A stretch of 64,000 nucleotides of DNA, taken from positions 12,515,407 through 12,579,406 of the forward strand of contig JASKMD010000026.1 of NCBI GenBank assembly GCA_030144725.1, given 5' to 3'. Both the position numbers and the translations under genes were made by a program. The notes under the pieces were generated by a model. The model saw only the letters and a program-made list of their open reading frames with translations, searched no databases and had not been told where the DNA came from. The stretch comes from Haematococcus lacustris. Its lineage: Eukaryota; Chlorophyta; Chlorophyceae; Chlamydomonadales; Haematococcaceae. Of the stretch, positions 37,675 to 49,700 are shown piece by piece (positions within the stretch are counted from its first letter, which is position 1; each line of letters opens with the position of its first letter).

Positions 37675-38095
37675 GGGCTGGGTAAGGAGGTTAGGGGGGT
37701 AGGGGAGGGCCTGGGTGCAGGGGGAGAGGGACTTGGGGAGGTGGGGAGGAGGAGGTGAGGGTCATGGGGCAGGGGGCCTGTGTCGTGTCAGGTGATAAGG
37801 AGCAGGCACCCTGGTACACCTTGTTGTAAGAGTCCTGATGAGCCGCCGTCGCTCTGTGCATCCATGACATCCATGCACACCTGACATTCCTGACATTCAT
37901 GACACACATGCATAATAGGGCATGGCTGCATGGTAGAAATCGCACATGTCTTTTGCTTATTTGGTGCAGATGGCTCAGGAGCTGAACCTGGTCAGCTCTT
38001 CGTGACCAGCCAGCCAGTGGCCAACCAGTGGCAGGGCCCTGAGCCACGAGGCAGCTTGACGCCGCACCCACCACCACACTGTGCAAGCCAGAGCC

Positions 38096-38569
38096 CTAGC
38101 CCTGCTGACTGACCGCCTCCAGAATAGATGCGCCTCGCCTCGCCTCGCCTCGCCTCGCCTCGCCTCGCCTCGCCTCGCCTCGCCTGAAAAATAGTTGTGC
38201 CTGGCTATCAGCGATCATGTTTGTATTAGGGCCGGGCAGCAGGTTTTCCAGCTGGCCAGCTGGGCGGTTGGTTGAGGTGCTGGTGTTCTGGCTTTTCTGC
38301 ACAGACACTTCCCACGAGATGGCGTAACAGAGTGAGCAGAGGCTTGCATTGGCAGCGAGCAGGGTGGGGCGACGCATGAAGGTACTTGGCCGCAGTGTGT
38401 ATATGTCCGAGATGTACGTCAAGGGAGGCTTGGGATCATCCATGATGGCTAGATTAGACATCAGGGGCCGGCTGATGTACGTCACATAGGCTTGTAACAA
38501 AACAGATAACACATAGCAATTGTGTATGATGTACTCAGGTGTTCCCAACATGGGGTTGGTAATATGCAT
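38096..38569 (-). other. Unrecognised minus-strand ORF, coding-like but unplaced
   Basis: A 158-codon ORF with a segment of ordinary composition (PKPPLTYISDIYTLRPSTFM; NASLCSLCYAISWEV), followed by a CGCCT satellite translated as RRGEA repeats. Its first codons overlap the left end of the inverted-repeat element at 38535. It could be a terminal exon of a gene or an old repeat fragment; I do not recognise the family. Confidence 0.25.
38131..38185. repeat. CGCCT pentanucleotide microsatellite
   Basis: Eleven perfect CGCCT units just downstream of the TBC gene. Confidence 0.97.
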
Positions 38570-39765
38570 TCAACTACTCTCTCAATACTGTATCGTTTTC
38601 GATAGCGTTTATCAAATTGCTAGCTGCAAATCAATGCGCGTCATCTGACCATCAGCGCAAGCCATTGGAGTTTTTGCTCGCGTACTGCCACATGTGCCCG
38701 CGAACAAACCACAGCGGCGATATGGGTCTCCTTGGCACGGTGAGCCACATCGCTGTGACCCCATCTACCTAGCGCAGTGAGCGGGTTGTGCACACATGGA
38801 ATGTCCGGCAAACACCCATCGCGATGCCTGCCGGGCGTGCAGGGCGCCTAGACGGGGTGATTGGAACATATAGTTATACTCGCTTCCGCCGAATACACCA
38901 TTTGGGTCGGCGCACACTAAGGTATCACCGGCTTATAACCCCCCTCCTCCACTGTGTCCATCACTGTGTTGCACCCGCTGCACCCACAAGAAAATGGCTA
39001 TAAAACGTTTGTTCTTGACCCATTGGCGCATCTATTGAAACAAACCGCACGTTAAACAGCCCAGGCCTCTATCAGTTTGACATCTTCAAAGTGACATCAT
39101 GTTCTCCAAGCAGAATCAGGGCCACGGGGCTGTGGGGTGGCAGTTGAGCTATGAAACGTTGCACGCAGGTGGATGGCATGTAGGGGAGTGTAACTCTCAG
39201 AGGAGCCGAGTCCTGATTCGGTCATGGTGTGGAGTTGTGTGTCTGACTGCATGGCCCCGGTCCTGAGATCGGCTAAGGGAGTTGGGGGTCACAGACCAAA
39301 GTGAGCTTTTGGCTTGTCTGATTATGAGTGTCTGTAGCAATGTCTGAGAGGAGCTCAACCTAGTAAGTAGCATGCTGTAAGTCAAAATGGTCGAGCTGTG
39401 GCATTGCCCTCCAGGTATGGGGAGGAGGTGGGCTCAGTGCCACATCGCTGCAACCGCTTTTGGATCCGACTGCTGCCGCCGACGCGCATGCTCATGTTGA
39501 GCAGCCTAAGCGACGCGGGCGGTCGCAGCGATGACTGCATGCTCCGCTACGGCTCAGATTTGAATCACTAACTTTGACGCTTTGTTGTGCACGGCCCACT
39601 CAGTGTATATCAATTTTGGATGGGTGAAAGGTAGCTGGCCGGGTTGGCTACACTGTGAATCATCTAGCATAACATTTGGCTCAGTGAGTGCAGAGTTACA
39701 GCCGTCCTACTGCCAAGGGTCGGTTTCCTGTCATTTTCTGTTAGTTGGGAACACCTGAGATGTAC
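38528..39765. mobile_element. 1.2-kb non-autonomous DNA transposon with 15-bp TIRs
   Basis: Perfect terminal inverted repeats TCAGGTGTTCCCAAC (38535-38549) and GTTGGGAACACCTGA (39744-39758) bound a 1,224-bp unit. The heptamer GATGTAC directly abuts both ends (38528-38534 and 39759-39765), as a target-site duplication would. No transposase ORF is visible inside. Related ends occur at 42717-42828 (left end, inverted) and 54420-54445 (right end), so it is a family. The CAGGTG-like terminus suggests hAT, where 8 bp is usual, so the superfamily is uncertain. Confidence 0.75.
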
Positions 39766-40289
39766 ATTCAACATATATGCTATATGTAACAAATGTGTGA
39801 TGTATCACATGTAGCAAATCTGTAAGATCTAACTCTGGTTTACACCGCTTTTTAGCTGATAGATAAGATGGTGGCTTAAACCGTTAGACTGCTTGGTCGC
39901 CCTCCCCCACTAGGGGTTCGGGACTCTCTGCAACGCACTATAAAGCAAGGTATACAAACAAAGGTGCACATGAGCTCAAAATGAAGGCTGATAGGCTCGT
40001 AGGCCACCTGCTTGACGTAATTGTTTAATAGGTCCAATGACATGGCTGGCGACCTGGGCACTAGGCACCACTACATGTTCCGCTGTACAGGGTGCCCTTG
40101 GGTTAAAGAATACCAATGGGTTTCAAGAGGGGTTTATGGGTCAACGGGGCCAATGGGGTCAAAGACTCCCACAGAACCTGAAGTGCTGAGGTCCCAGGGG
40201 TCGGCCAGGGTCGAACTCAATGTTAGGGAGGCTCTCTGCTTGCCATAGAAGTGACGTCAGCGCCGGAACCTGGCTGCTATTGAGGAAGG

Positions 40290-40306
40290 GAGGGGGGGGG
40301 GGGGGC
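40290..40306. repeat. Poly-G run
   Basis: An uninterrupted homopolymer of about 16 G in the repeat-rich intergenic region; length may be unreliable in the assembly. Confidence 0.8.
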
Positions 40307-40475
40307 AACGTTCGTCCTCGCCGATAGCAACCACATGTAATATGCTACTCACAAAGGGAATTGTGTGAGTAAAAGCTATAGGAGCTGTAGCTAGTAATAG
40401 TCATGGAGTCACAAACACCAGATGGGCGAAGAAAGGCTTCAGGGGCTCAGCCGGTCCCAAGTAAGAGAGAACTTA

Positions 40476-40781
40476 CCCCTGGTAATCAAGCCACATCTTA
40501 GCCACGTGGTTATTGTTTATGTGTCGCACATCCCCAGATAAGAGACTCTTTCAGCTATGCGGTGCAGCGTGTATCATTATATACTGTGCAGTGCGCTCAG
40601 TGCAATGGCGGCTGGAATCTTGATACTCAGATTCATGCCAGCTTTGCTGATGCGGGCCTCGATGCGGGCCTCGTCGCGGGAGACCGCCGCGACCGACCTG
40701 GCCCGGGAGCACACAGCGAGGGACATTCGCCGCAGTGCAATCGACTCACATGGCATGTCAAACCGATGTAAGAACGCCCCT
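40476..40781 (+). repeat. Dispersed repeat R1, copy A
   Basis: About 305 bp matching the reverse complement of 54108-54409 with few differences and the same reading frame (MAAGILILRFMPALL here; MAAGILIFRFMPALL there). Copy A has a 12-bp tandem duplication (GCGGGCCTCGAT/GCGGGCCTCGTC) absent from copy B. Whether it ever coded a protein is unknown. Confidence 0.75.
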
Positions 40782-41282
40782 CTATACATGCACGGAAATA
40801 CACGACGTTAGAGCGTTGCTTGACCCCTTCGTGAGCAGTACTGATGATTTGGCCACTCTGCAAGGCCTCACAGGGTGTGAAGGTCGTTGCTATGTTGCCT
40901 TGCTAGGGCAGGTTGGGTCCGATCCCTCATGCCCGCCTTGCGCTTGCGTGTCGACCTCGTGTCCAGCTCCGTTGTGGCCCCCTGCTCTTTAACATAAGGG
41001 GTGGGCAGCCTAGGGGATGCACCAACACCAGCTGCCAGCTGCTGCAAGGGGCCCAAGGGGTGGGAGGGGGTGTGAAGGGGTGGGAGTGCGGGGCTGGGGT
41101 GGAGGGTGGGAATGGCTTGTGGGGGGGAAGGGGAGGGAAGGGTGGATAAGGCGTGGTCATTGATGAGGTGGTAAAGAAGGCGTGTAGCCATGCAGAAGGC
41201 GTGTAGCCATGAAGAAGGTGCAGACCAGCCGAAAGCCTCATATTTGCACTCCCAGCTGTGAGATGAGGCAGGAGTCAAACCC

Positions 41283-42054
41283 TTGAGCTACGATGGGTAC
41301 AGGATAGGAGGCTTTCGGTTGGTCTGCACCTTCTTTGCTGACGATACCCAGATCCACCAAGGCGACCTCACGGACCCTGGCCTTTCCACCCTCTTCCTTG
41401 CTCGTTCCACATTTGGGGACGCTTCTGGACAACGAATCAACACAGGCAAATCTATTGTTGTCCTCATTGGCGTCCCAATCTCCTCTCCCCCCACCCATCT
41501 CGCTGGCATTTCCGTCCATCACTCTGCCACCTCCCTAGACATCCAACAGACCAACCCTACCCTCTCATCCCCCATCCCCCGCTACACTGGAGCTACTCGG
41601 GCCTCGCTTAGACCACAAAGCCCTCTCTCCCCTCACCCCGATCTTGCTACCTCCTTAGCCTGGGATGAGCGCCTGCGGCAAGCCACTACACGCCTCCACC
41701 GCCTCAGCGGCCTTCCCCTTTCTTCCATGGGCAAAAGCATCGCATCCTCCTGCTATGCCCTCAACACCTTCCTCTTCCACGCCGAATTCGTCGGGCCTGC
41801 CACCTACTCTCTATGCATCATTGGGCTCCCTTCACTCCACCAACCCCACCTCCTCCCCCAAGGCATCATTACCCTCATATGCCAAGCCCTCCTGGCCATG
41901 GACCCTTCATCCCTTCCCACCACCAATCGCAACCAACCCCTACCTGTTACCTAAGTCCCTCTCCAACACCTTACCTCCTCTTCTTGGTCCTCACCACACC
42001 TTCCGACCACCTCTGTTCCACGAGTCTTCCCCACCCTTCAAGGGAACCCTGTGA
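41283..42054 (+). pseudogene. LINE-type reverse transcriptase fragment
   Basis: The plus-strand ORF contains FRLVCTFFADDTQIHQGD, where FADDT is the catalytic palm motif C of non-LTR reverse transcriptases. FGDASGQRINTGKS follows with the usual spacing, then a thumb-like stretch (WDERLRQATTRLHRLSGLPL; YALNTFLFHAEFVG). Only the palm C to thumb region remains. The 5' RT, endonuclease and 3' end are missing, so it is a dead fragment. A partial inverted copy of its 5' edge lies at 41212-41240. Confidence 0.75.
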
Positions 42055-42716
42055 GGATCTCTACCTCCATGTGCACCCCCCACATCGCCTCTGCCCGTAA
42101 ACAGGCGCACCTCTCTTACATCACCCAAGCAAGAGTGCGGGGCTGGGGCTGGGAGGGGCTGGGAGGGGCTGGGAGGGCGGGGCTAGGGGTGGGAGGGGCT
42201 GGGAGGGGGTGGGAGGGGGTGGGAGGGCGGGGCTGGGGCTGGAAGGGGGTGGGGCTAGTCAGCACTGCCAGGCAAAGTTAAGTCACGCCAACATTATTTC
42301 CAACAGGTCTGATTGATGGAATGCATTGCTTTCTACTTCTGCAGTTGCTTTGTTAAGTAATGAACATAGTCGACACAGGAAGTTCTGGAAAGTCGCAGTG
42401 GTCAGCTCACAACAAGCCGGTTTGTGCTAGGGGGTCCATTTTTTGTGTTGATGACCGGAGAAAAACGCACCTCGCTGCAATTTCGCGTGTCAACTTGCCC
42501 AACGATGGTCCTCCGACATCGCCTGCACCAATGAAAAGCTCGCGAAGCGAGCCTGGCGGGCTGCAATGTGATTGTACTTTCGGCAAGATAGCAGGCGCAG
42601 TTTAATCACTGATGCCGCTACCTACCATTAAAACAACCGGCAGCGAGCAGCTGAGGTGTGTCCGCGATCATCTGCGCCGGCATGGCCTCAAACACCAGAA
42701 CCAACGCGCCGCTTGC

Positions 42717-42828
42717 CAGAAGTCGCGCAGTAATTCGCAGCTGCCAATGTGATAACCGCTATCGGGTGCGCTGCAGTATTGAGAGAGTGTTTGCCTGAAG
42801 ATTACCAAACCCATATTGGGGACGCCTA
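42717..42828 (-). repeat. Inverted, diverged copy of the 38535 element's left end
   Basis: The reverse complement of this segment matches 38535-38648 over about 110 bp, including the terminal TTAGGCGTCCCCAATA against TCAGGTGTTCCCAACA. No matching right end was located. Confidence 0.7.
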
Positions 42829-43026
42829 ATGTAGGCACGCTAGCAGTAGCCTTTGCACCAAAGATCTCGCAGTCTGTGCTCGATAGCAACTCTTGCTTTG
42901 TTTGAAGTAGCATGAAGGCTGTAGGACTCATAAGTTGTTGCACGGTTGATGGCTTGAATGGCAAATAAAAGTATGCAAGCACGTCGGCCTCGAACGCGGT
43001 CTAATTAAGTCGCATCATCGATCGCG

Positions 43027-46000
43027 ATGAAGTTCAGCCACCAGCTCAAATTCAACAGCGTCGCGGATTGGAAGGATCACTATGTCTCGTACGCCAACCT
43101 TAAGAAAATTATTTACGACATTGCTCGTTTGGAGCAGCTCCAAAACCAGGATCGACACAGCCTCGAGTACGAGGATGGCCGCGAACCCTTGCTGGTACCG
43201 GTCGGCTCAGGACGGCTGTCGGATGTGGGCAGCGCGGTGCAGGTGCCTGACAAAGCTGCGCACGTGTCATGGTACCAGGCGCGCAGCACAATGTCGCAAC
43301 TCAGCTGGCCTAACATTTCCGGCATTGCAGGCCAAGGAGGATGAGCTCTGGCACGAGATGGACCGAGAGCTGGCTGACATCATTGCCTTCTATATGAAGA
43401 AGGAGGCAGAAACCCTGAGCAAGCTGGAGGTGCCCCTCCATGTTTTGGCCCCCATGCGCTTGCACCAGACCTTTGACTGTTTCCCCACTGGCCTGCTCAT
43501 ATCCCCTGGCTGGCTGCGCTACACCCTCACCTGCACCATGCACTACTCTTCATCCCCTGACTTCCCATTGCAGGGCATGTGCATGCTGCTAGTCAGCCTG
43601 CCTTACATGCTCTTTGTTCTCCTCTTTTCCCCTCTATAGAAATTAGAATCAATACAGACGTAACTGCCCCTCCTCTGCTTGCCGCAAGCTGGCCTGGCAC
43701 TACACCTTCCCTGCCTTGCTTACAAACATGCTATACAAGGAGTGTATCACTTTTTTGAAGTTGGTAAGTGCAGCTGTGGGCTCCCAGCCAGCCTGCCTCT
43801 GCTCCCTGATGCTGTACCAGGCGCTGGACCTAGAGGTGCATAGCTTGGAGCGTGCCATGACCCGCGCCCCCCGCAGCCTCAGCCTGGACCTGGCAGAGGA
43901 GGGGCAGCAGCCAGGGCCATGGGCTGGGCGGGAGCAGGCGGCCCCCCGCAGCCCCCCTGACCAGCTTGCCGGCAGTGCAGGGAGGGTGGAGGGGTGTGAG
44001 GCAGCGCAGCACGCTAGCAGCGAAGGGGGTGCTGGCGGGGGCAAGGTGGCTCACGAGGGGGCAGCAGACGTGGCAGCGGGGGCCGGGGCTGGCCTGCTGC
44101 TGCGGGTGAGTGCCCATGGATGAAGGTTAGGGGGGGTGGGGCGGGGAATGAACACACTGTGGCTAGATGCCGAACAGCACAAGGGGGTGAAGCTGGGTGA
44201 GCCTTCATATCTCTTCTCTTTTTTCTCGGCAGTGATCACTGCCATGCCGTGTTTAAGACCATGTCTCGTTTAGGCACGCCATAAGGTTACTTTAGCCAGC
44301 ATGTGCAAACTCGAGTGTTCATTCATAGATCAGCTACCACCTGCCCCTCACCTGCCCCTACCTTCTTTGAATTTTCCCTCCACCTTCCCCACAGGCAGGG
44401 TCAGTGGCCCCTAAACAGCAGCGGGTGCGGTTTTGGGCAGAGCTGGGCATGCGGCGCGGCGGCAGAGACTTGCGGTTTGCCCGGGACGTCATGCGCATCC
44501 GCTTCCATGTGAGCCCCCCCCCTGGCCTTAGCCCTGACCCTGGCCCTGGCCTGCTACCGCCCTTCCTCCCACTCCCACCATCCCATCTCAGCTCCCATCC
44601 ATGGAAATAGGCTGGGGTCACTTCTGCTTTACTGCCTGCTCTGCCCTGCATGAGACCTCAGCTTGCCCTGCCTGAGCAGCCCCTGCCTGAGCAGCCCCTG
44701 TGAAGCAGTCAAGGATGCGAGGCTATCAGCCTCCTTGCCAGCCTTACTGACTGTGATCTTGCTCTGTGGCAAAAGCTAGCCTCTCAGTGTTCCTGTGAGG
44801 TTTTGAGTCAGGGGCAAGGGCAGGGGCAGGGGGTAGGGGTCAGGGGTCAGGGGTCAAGGCACTGCCTGCAGCGTTTTGTTTGTTGTTGTGGAGCAGGACC
44901 TGTACACCAGCCTGAACGACCTCATAGAGTACCTCAGCTTGAACAGGGAGGGGTTCCGCAAGCTCATCAAGAAGCATGACAAGGTGGGGTGGGGGCAGGG
45001 GCAGCGGCGGGAGGAGGGGCAGGGGCAGGGGCAGGGGCAGGGGCAAGGGCAAGGGCAGTCAAACAACCCTGCTTGCGATTCATGTTGATCACTGCCCTCT
45101 CACTGGCTGCCCACCATCACCTGGCTCTTGGTCTGCCTGGTCTGCCTGGAGTGCCTGGAGTGCCTGGAGTGCTGGCCCTGCCAGTAGTAGTGTGATTAGC
45201 CCAGTGGCCCAGTGTGAGCCGGCTCAACAGCCTGATGCCCTGGTGCTTATGCCCCTGGTGTGGGTCGCAGTTGACCAGCACATGCCTCAAGGAGGCCTAC
45301 TGGCCTGACTTTGAGCGTCGCTACCCCATGAAGCGCAAGGTGAGTCACACACGCTGGCCGCCCCCTCTCCCCTGGTGCATCTCCCAGACCTTCCTCGGCT
45401 CTTCCCCCTCTCACCCTGGCCCTGATGCCATCGCCAGCCAAGAGCTCCCTCCTCACTCCCTGTCTCATGTCTGTCGTACCTCTATTACCTTGCCCTCCTG
45501 GTCCCCCTCCCACCTGCAATCCAAACACCTGCCTTAATACTCTCCAGCTGCCTCGCATGGTGTGGCCTGGAAGTGTGATGTGCATTCGACCCCGACCCCG
45601 ACCCGGACCCTGACCCCGACCTCGACCCCGACCCCACTGCCCCAGGAGGAGCTGGAGCGGCACCTTGATCGCCTCATAGAGCTGTACGCTGTCATGTTTG
45701 CTGGCGGAGACACGCGCAAGGCCAGGGACCTGCTGCTGAAGACGCTGCGAGAGCACATCAAGGTGAGGAGAAGGAAGGAAGGAATCCCTTCTTGCAGCTG
45801 CTCTTGCCCGCCTGTTCACTTCCCTGACCTACTCCGACCTGGCCACCCTACTATCTGACCTGGCCGCCCTACTGGCCTGACCTGGCCTGCCTGACCTGTC
45901 ATTAGGTGGAGCGCAACACAGTGTGGCGGGACATGGTGGCACTGGAGCGGCGCACTGTGGCAGCCACTGTGGGCGCAGCCTCCGGGGTAGCTCGCCTCAG

Positions 46001-46692
46001 CAAGTGCGTAGGGGGCAGTGGAGGGCAGCAGGGGGCAGCAGGGAAAAGGAAGGGGCAGCCACGGGCCATGTGCCAGTGCCGGCTGGGTAGGGTGGGGACT
46101 GGCAGGGTGGGCAAGGGATGGGCCAGCTGGACAAGGCTGACCAAAGGGGGGCTGGCTGTGGCACCAAGATGCACCAGCCGCACCGACACCACCCTGGGCT
46201 AGGACCTGGGCTGGGACCTGCCTGCTCCTCAGCTAGAGCTCCTGTAAGCAACCCTACAACCTGCCCCTGCCCCTGCCCCTGCCCCTGCCCCTGCCCCTGC
46301 CCCTGCCCCTGCCCCTGCCCCTGCCCCTGCCCCTGCCCCTGCCCCTGCCCCTGCCCCTGCCCCTGCCCCTGCCCCTAACCTTCCCACCACTGCCCATCAG
46401 GTACAAGGCATACAGCGAGCGCCTTGGCCTGCTGGCAGCCCTCCTGGTCTTTGCTGCGCTGTTGTGGGCACCAGTGTTCGAGGTGAGTGGCCCGTGAGCT
46501 AATCCACCCTCAATGGGTCAGGCACAAGGACTAGGAGGCAAACCATGGTCTTCATGGCCTGCCAGGCCTGATGGCCCTCAATCACTAGTGCCCAGCCATT
46601 GCCATCGCCCATGCCACGGCCATTTCCGGCATTGCGCAGCGCTCACCTTGCTACTGCTCCCGCCGCTGCTGCCACTCACCTTGCTGCGACTC

Positions 46693-46761
<69 letters not shown>

Positions 46762-49700
46762 TGCCTCAGGAGAAGGAGAAGAGCAACTGCCTCGCCATTC
46801 TGGTCCTGGCCTCCATGCTTTGGGCCACAGAGGCCATTCCCTTGTTTGCCACGGCCATGCTCATCCCCGTACTGGTGGTCATGCTCAGGGTGAGTGACAC
46901 TCACACCAACTAGTGCGATAGGTTCAGATGGTCACTCTTCGATAGGGTGGTTGCAACTCGCAGGGTGATGGGAAGGTGGTGGGAAGGTGGTGGGAAGCAA
47001 CCAATGGCAGGAGCAGGGCAGGGTCAGGGTACACTCTACCTTGTGGGCTGGCGTCCCCTTCCACATGTCCCCAGCTATGGCTGTGTTGAAGGAAGCTGTG
47101 CAGTAGCTGGCCCTGGGTACTGGGCAAGTCATCAGCTCGGCTTTTGCCCCAGCCCCACCCCCATCCTGAAGAAGGGTCTGCACCAGGCTGCGTGACCAGC
47201 TGCTTGTCTGCCTGCCTGACGCTTCAGACTCCATCCTGCTCACATCACTGCGCTTGCCATGCTTGATGCCACTTGCAGCTGCAGTGCATGTGTGGCTGGT
47301 TGCTCTTACATCCTTCCCCCTGCCGCACCTGCCTCTGCCTGCTTATGGCTTCCCCTGCCTGCTGCCCTTTCCTGCCCCTGCCTGCTGCTTCCTGCTGCCG
47401 CCTCCTGCCGCCTCCTGCTGCCGGCCGCTTCCTGCCGCTGCCTCCTGCCGCCTCCTGCGGCCTCCTGCTGCCGGCTGCTACCTCCTGCCGCCTCCTGCGG
47501 CCTCCTGCTGCCGGCTGCTACCTGCCTGCTAGTGGCCTGCTGCAGGTGTTAGTGGACCACGGGCGGCCTGCAGGTGCTCAGCGCCTCACCCCTCAGGAGG
47601 CGGCCCCCCTCATCTTCCACGCCATGTTCTCCCAGGTAGGATAAGGCGGGGTGGGATGGGGTGGTGCTGTCTCCTCAGCCCCTGTGCCATACCCTCTTCT
47701 GCCCTGGTAGCATGAGGCCACGTGGGGTAAAGCAGGTGAAGCGGGTGGGGTGAAGCGGGGCGGGCTGGGCCGGTGGAGGGGAGGGGCTGTGGCGGGCTAC
47801 ATCATCATCTAGGCAGGTGGTAGGGAAATGGTAGGTAGATACACCTAGGGTGGGTGGTGGGAGCAGCCTAGTAGATCACTCTTGCCAGAGTAGTAGTAGT
47901 CTTCTTCTTCCAGGTAGATAGGTAGGTAGGTGGTAGGTAGGCTTTGAGTGGTCAGGTAGCACAGGTGTGTGCCACATAATTGCCATGTGCCTTTGAAGGT
48001 CCTCCTCGGCACATGTCACTGAGGTCAATAAGCAAACATACAGCATGAGATGTGATGGTGTTTTTCCTTAGCCCACTGCCCTACCCCCTACTGCCCTGCA
48101 GGTCATCATGCTGCTGCTCGGGGGGTTCACCATAGCTGCTGCCCTTTCAAAACACTTCATCGCCAAGTGAGTGGCCGCCCATGCAGTTATTGTGTAGTAG
48201 TGATGTGAAGGTCTTGCTGACCCGACGCGACGCGACCTGACCCGACCCGACCCGACCCGACCCGACCCGACCCGACCCGACCCGACCCGACCCGACCCGA
48301 CCCGACCCGACCCGACCCGACCCGACCCGACCCGACCCACCCCACCCCACCCCACCCCACCCCACCTGGGGCCCTTTCCCCTACCCCACCCTGCCCTATG
48401 CCCTGCCCCTCCTTGTGTGCAGGCAGATGGCAGTAGCAGTACTGTCCAGGGTGGGGCGTAAGCCACACAACGTGCTGCTGGCCTCCATGTTTGTGGCCAT
48501 CTTTGCCTCCATGTGGATCTCTAACGTTGCCGCGCCTGTGCTGTGCTTCTCCCTAGTGCAGCCCATACTCAGGTCATGTCAGCGGCCACTGCATCATCAT
48601 CAGAGACTCCTGGATGCCATGTACAGGGGCAGGGGCAGGGGCGGGGGCGGGGGCGGGGGCGGGGGCGGGGGCGCGGGCGCGGGCGCGGGTGGGGGCAGAG
48701 GCAGGGGCGGGTAGCCTCCACTGGTGTACTCTTGGCATGCCCACTGGGTATCCATGCTTATTTTCTGCCTGGCTGCCTTCCCTAATCCTTATCAATATGT
48801 TGACACCGTGCCTTCTTTGCTGGCGCAGAACCTTGGACGTGAACACCCCCTTTGCCAAATCCCTGGTCATGGGGATAGCCCTCGCCTCCAACATCGGTGG
48901 TATGACCTCTCCTATCTCCTCACCCCAGGTGGGTGGGTGTGCGGGGGTCTCTGTGTGCGTGTATGGGTGGGTGGGTGATTGCACACTTTCCGCACCACAG
49001 TTCTCATACCCTGGATGCAGGCCAGGCGTTGTGCACACTGTAGCGCGTGCGTCCCTTGTCCTTTGCTTCACGGCATTCCCTCCTTGCTGCCATGGACTGC
49101 CAGTGCACTGCTAAGCAAGCAGCTAGGAGCCCAGGCAGGTAGGACAAGTAACTACTACGCTGCCAATGCTGCCCTCACCCTGACCATTGGACCCCTGGCC
49201 CCCTGGCCCTACAAAGCCAGCAGCGGACACACCCCAGGGGTACTCTGTCATGGGTAGTCGCACTCTCTCTGTTGTCCTCCCTCCGCTCACAAAGATGGCT
49301 GCTGACACCCGGGCACATCATCCGGCTGATCCTGGGTTCAAGCCTGCCCAACCAAACCCTCCTGCACCATAGGGCGACCACTGGTTGCCTGGCTTGTTGT
49401 GCAGAACATCTTTGCCATTGAGCGCATGTCCATGGATGGCAACCCACCCAGCTGGCTCAGCTGGTTCTTCGTGGCACTGCCTGTGGCAATCATCAGTGAG
49501 TGCTTCACGCCATGGTCACACTTTCAGGTCACACTGCCAGATCACTCTAATCACACTATCAGAGCTGTAGCGGTGCCGGGTGTTAGAGACGCCCTGGCCA
49601 GTGGCTGAGCAATGGACCCGCAACCTGCTGGTTGGGGCAATCACCCAGCCCTTGCCTGAACATGGCAGCCTGCATGGCCCACAGTGCACTGGCATGACAG

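Noticed and set aside
44840..45088. Pro/Leu- or Gly/Gln-rich ORFs around 44850-45090
   Set aside because: They are translations of an intronic GGGGCA repeat next to a real SPX exon (44897-44983).
49310..49350. GGGTTCAAGCC in a PTC1 intron as a tRNA T-arm
   Set aside because: No cloverleaf partners are seen around it.
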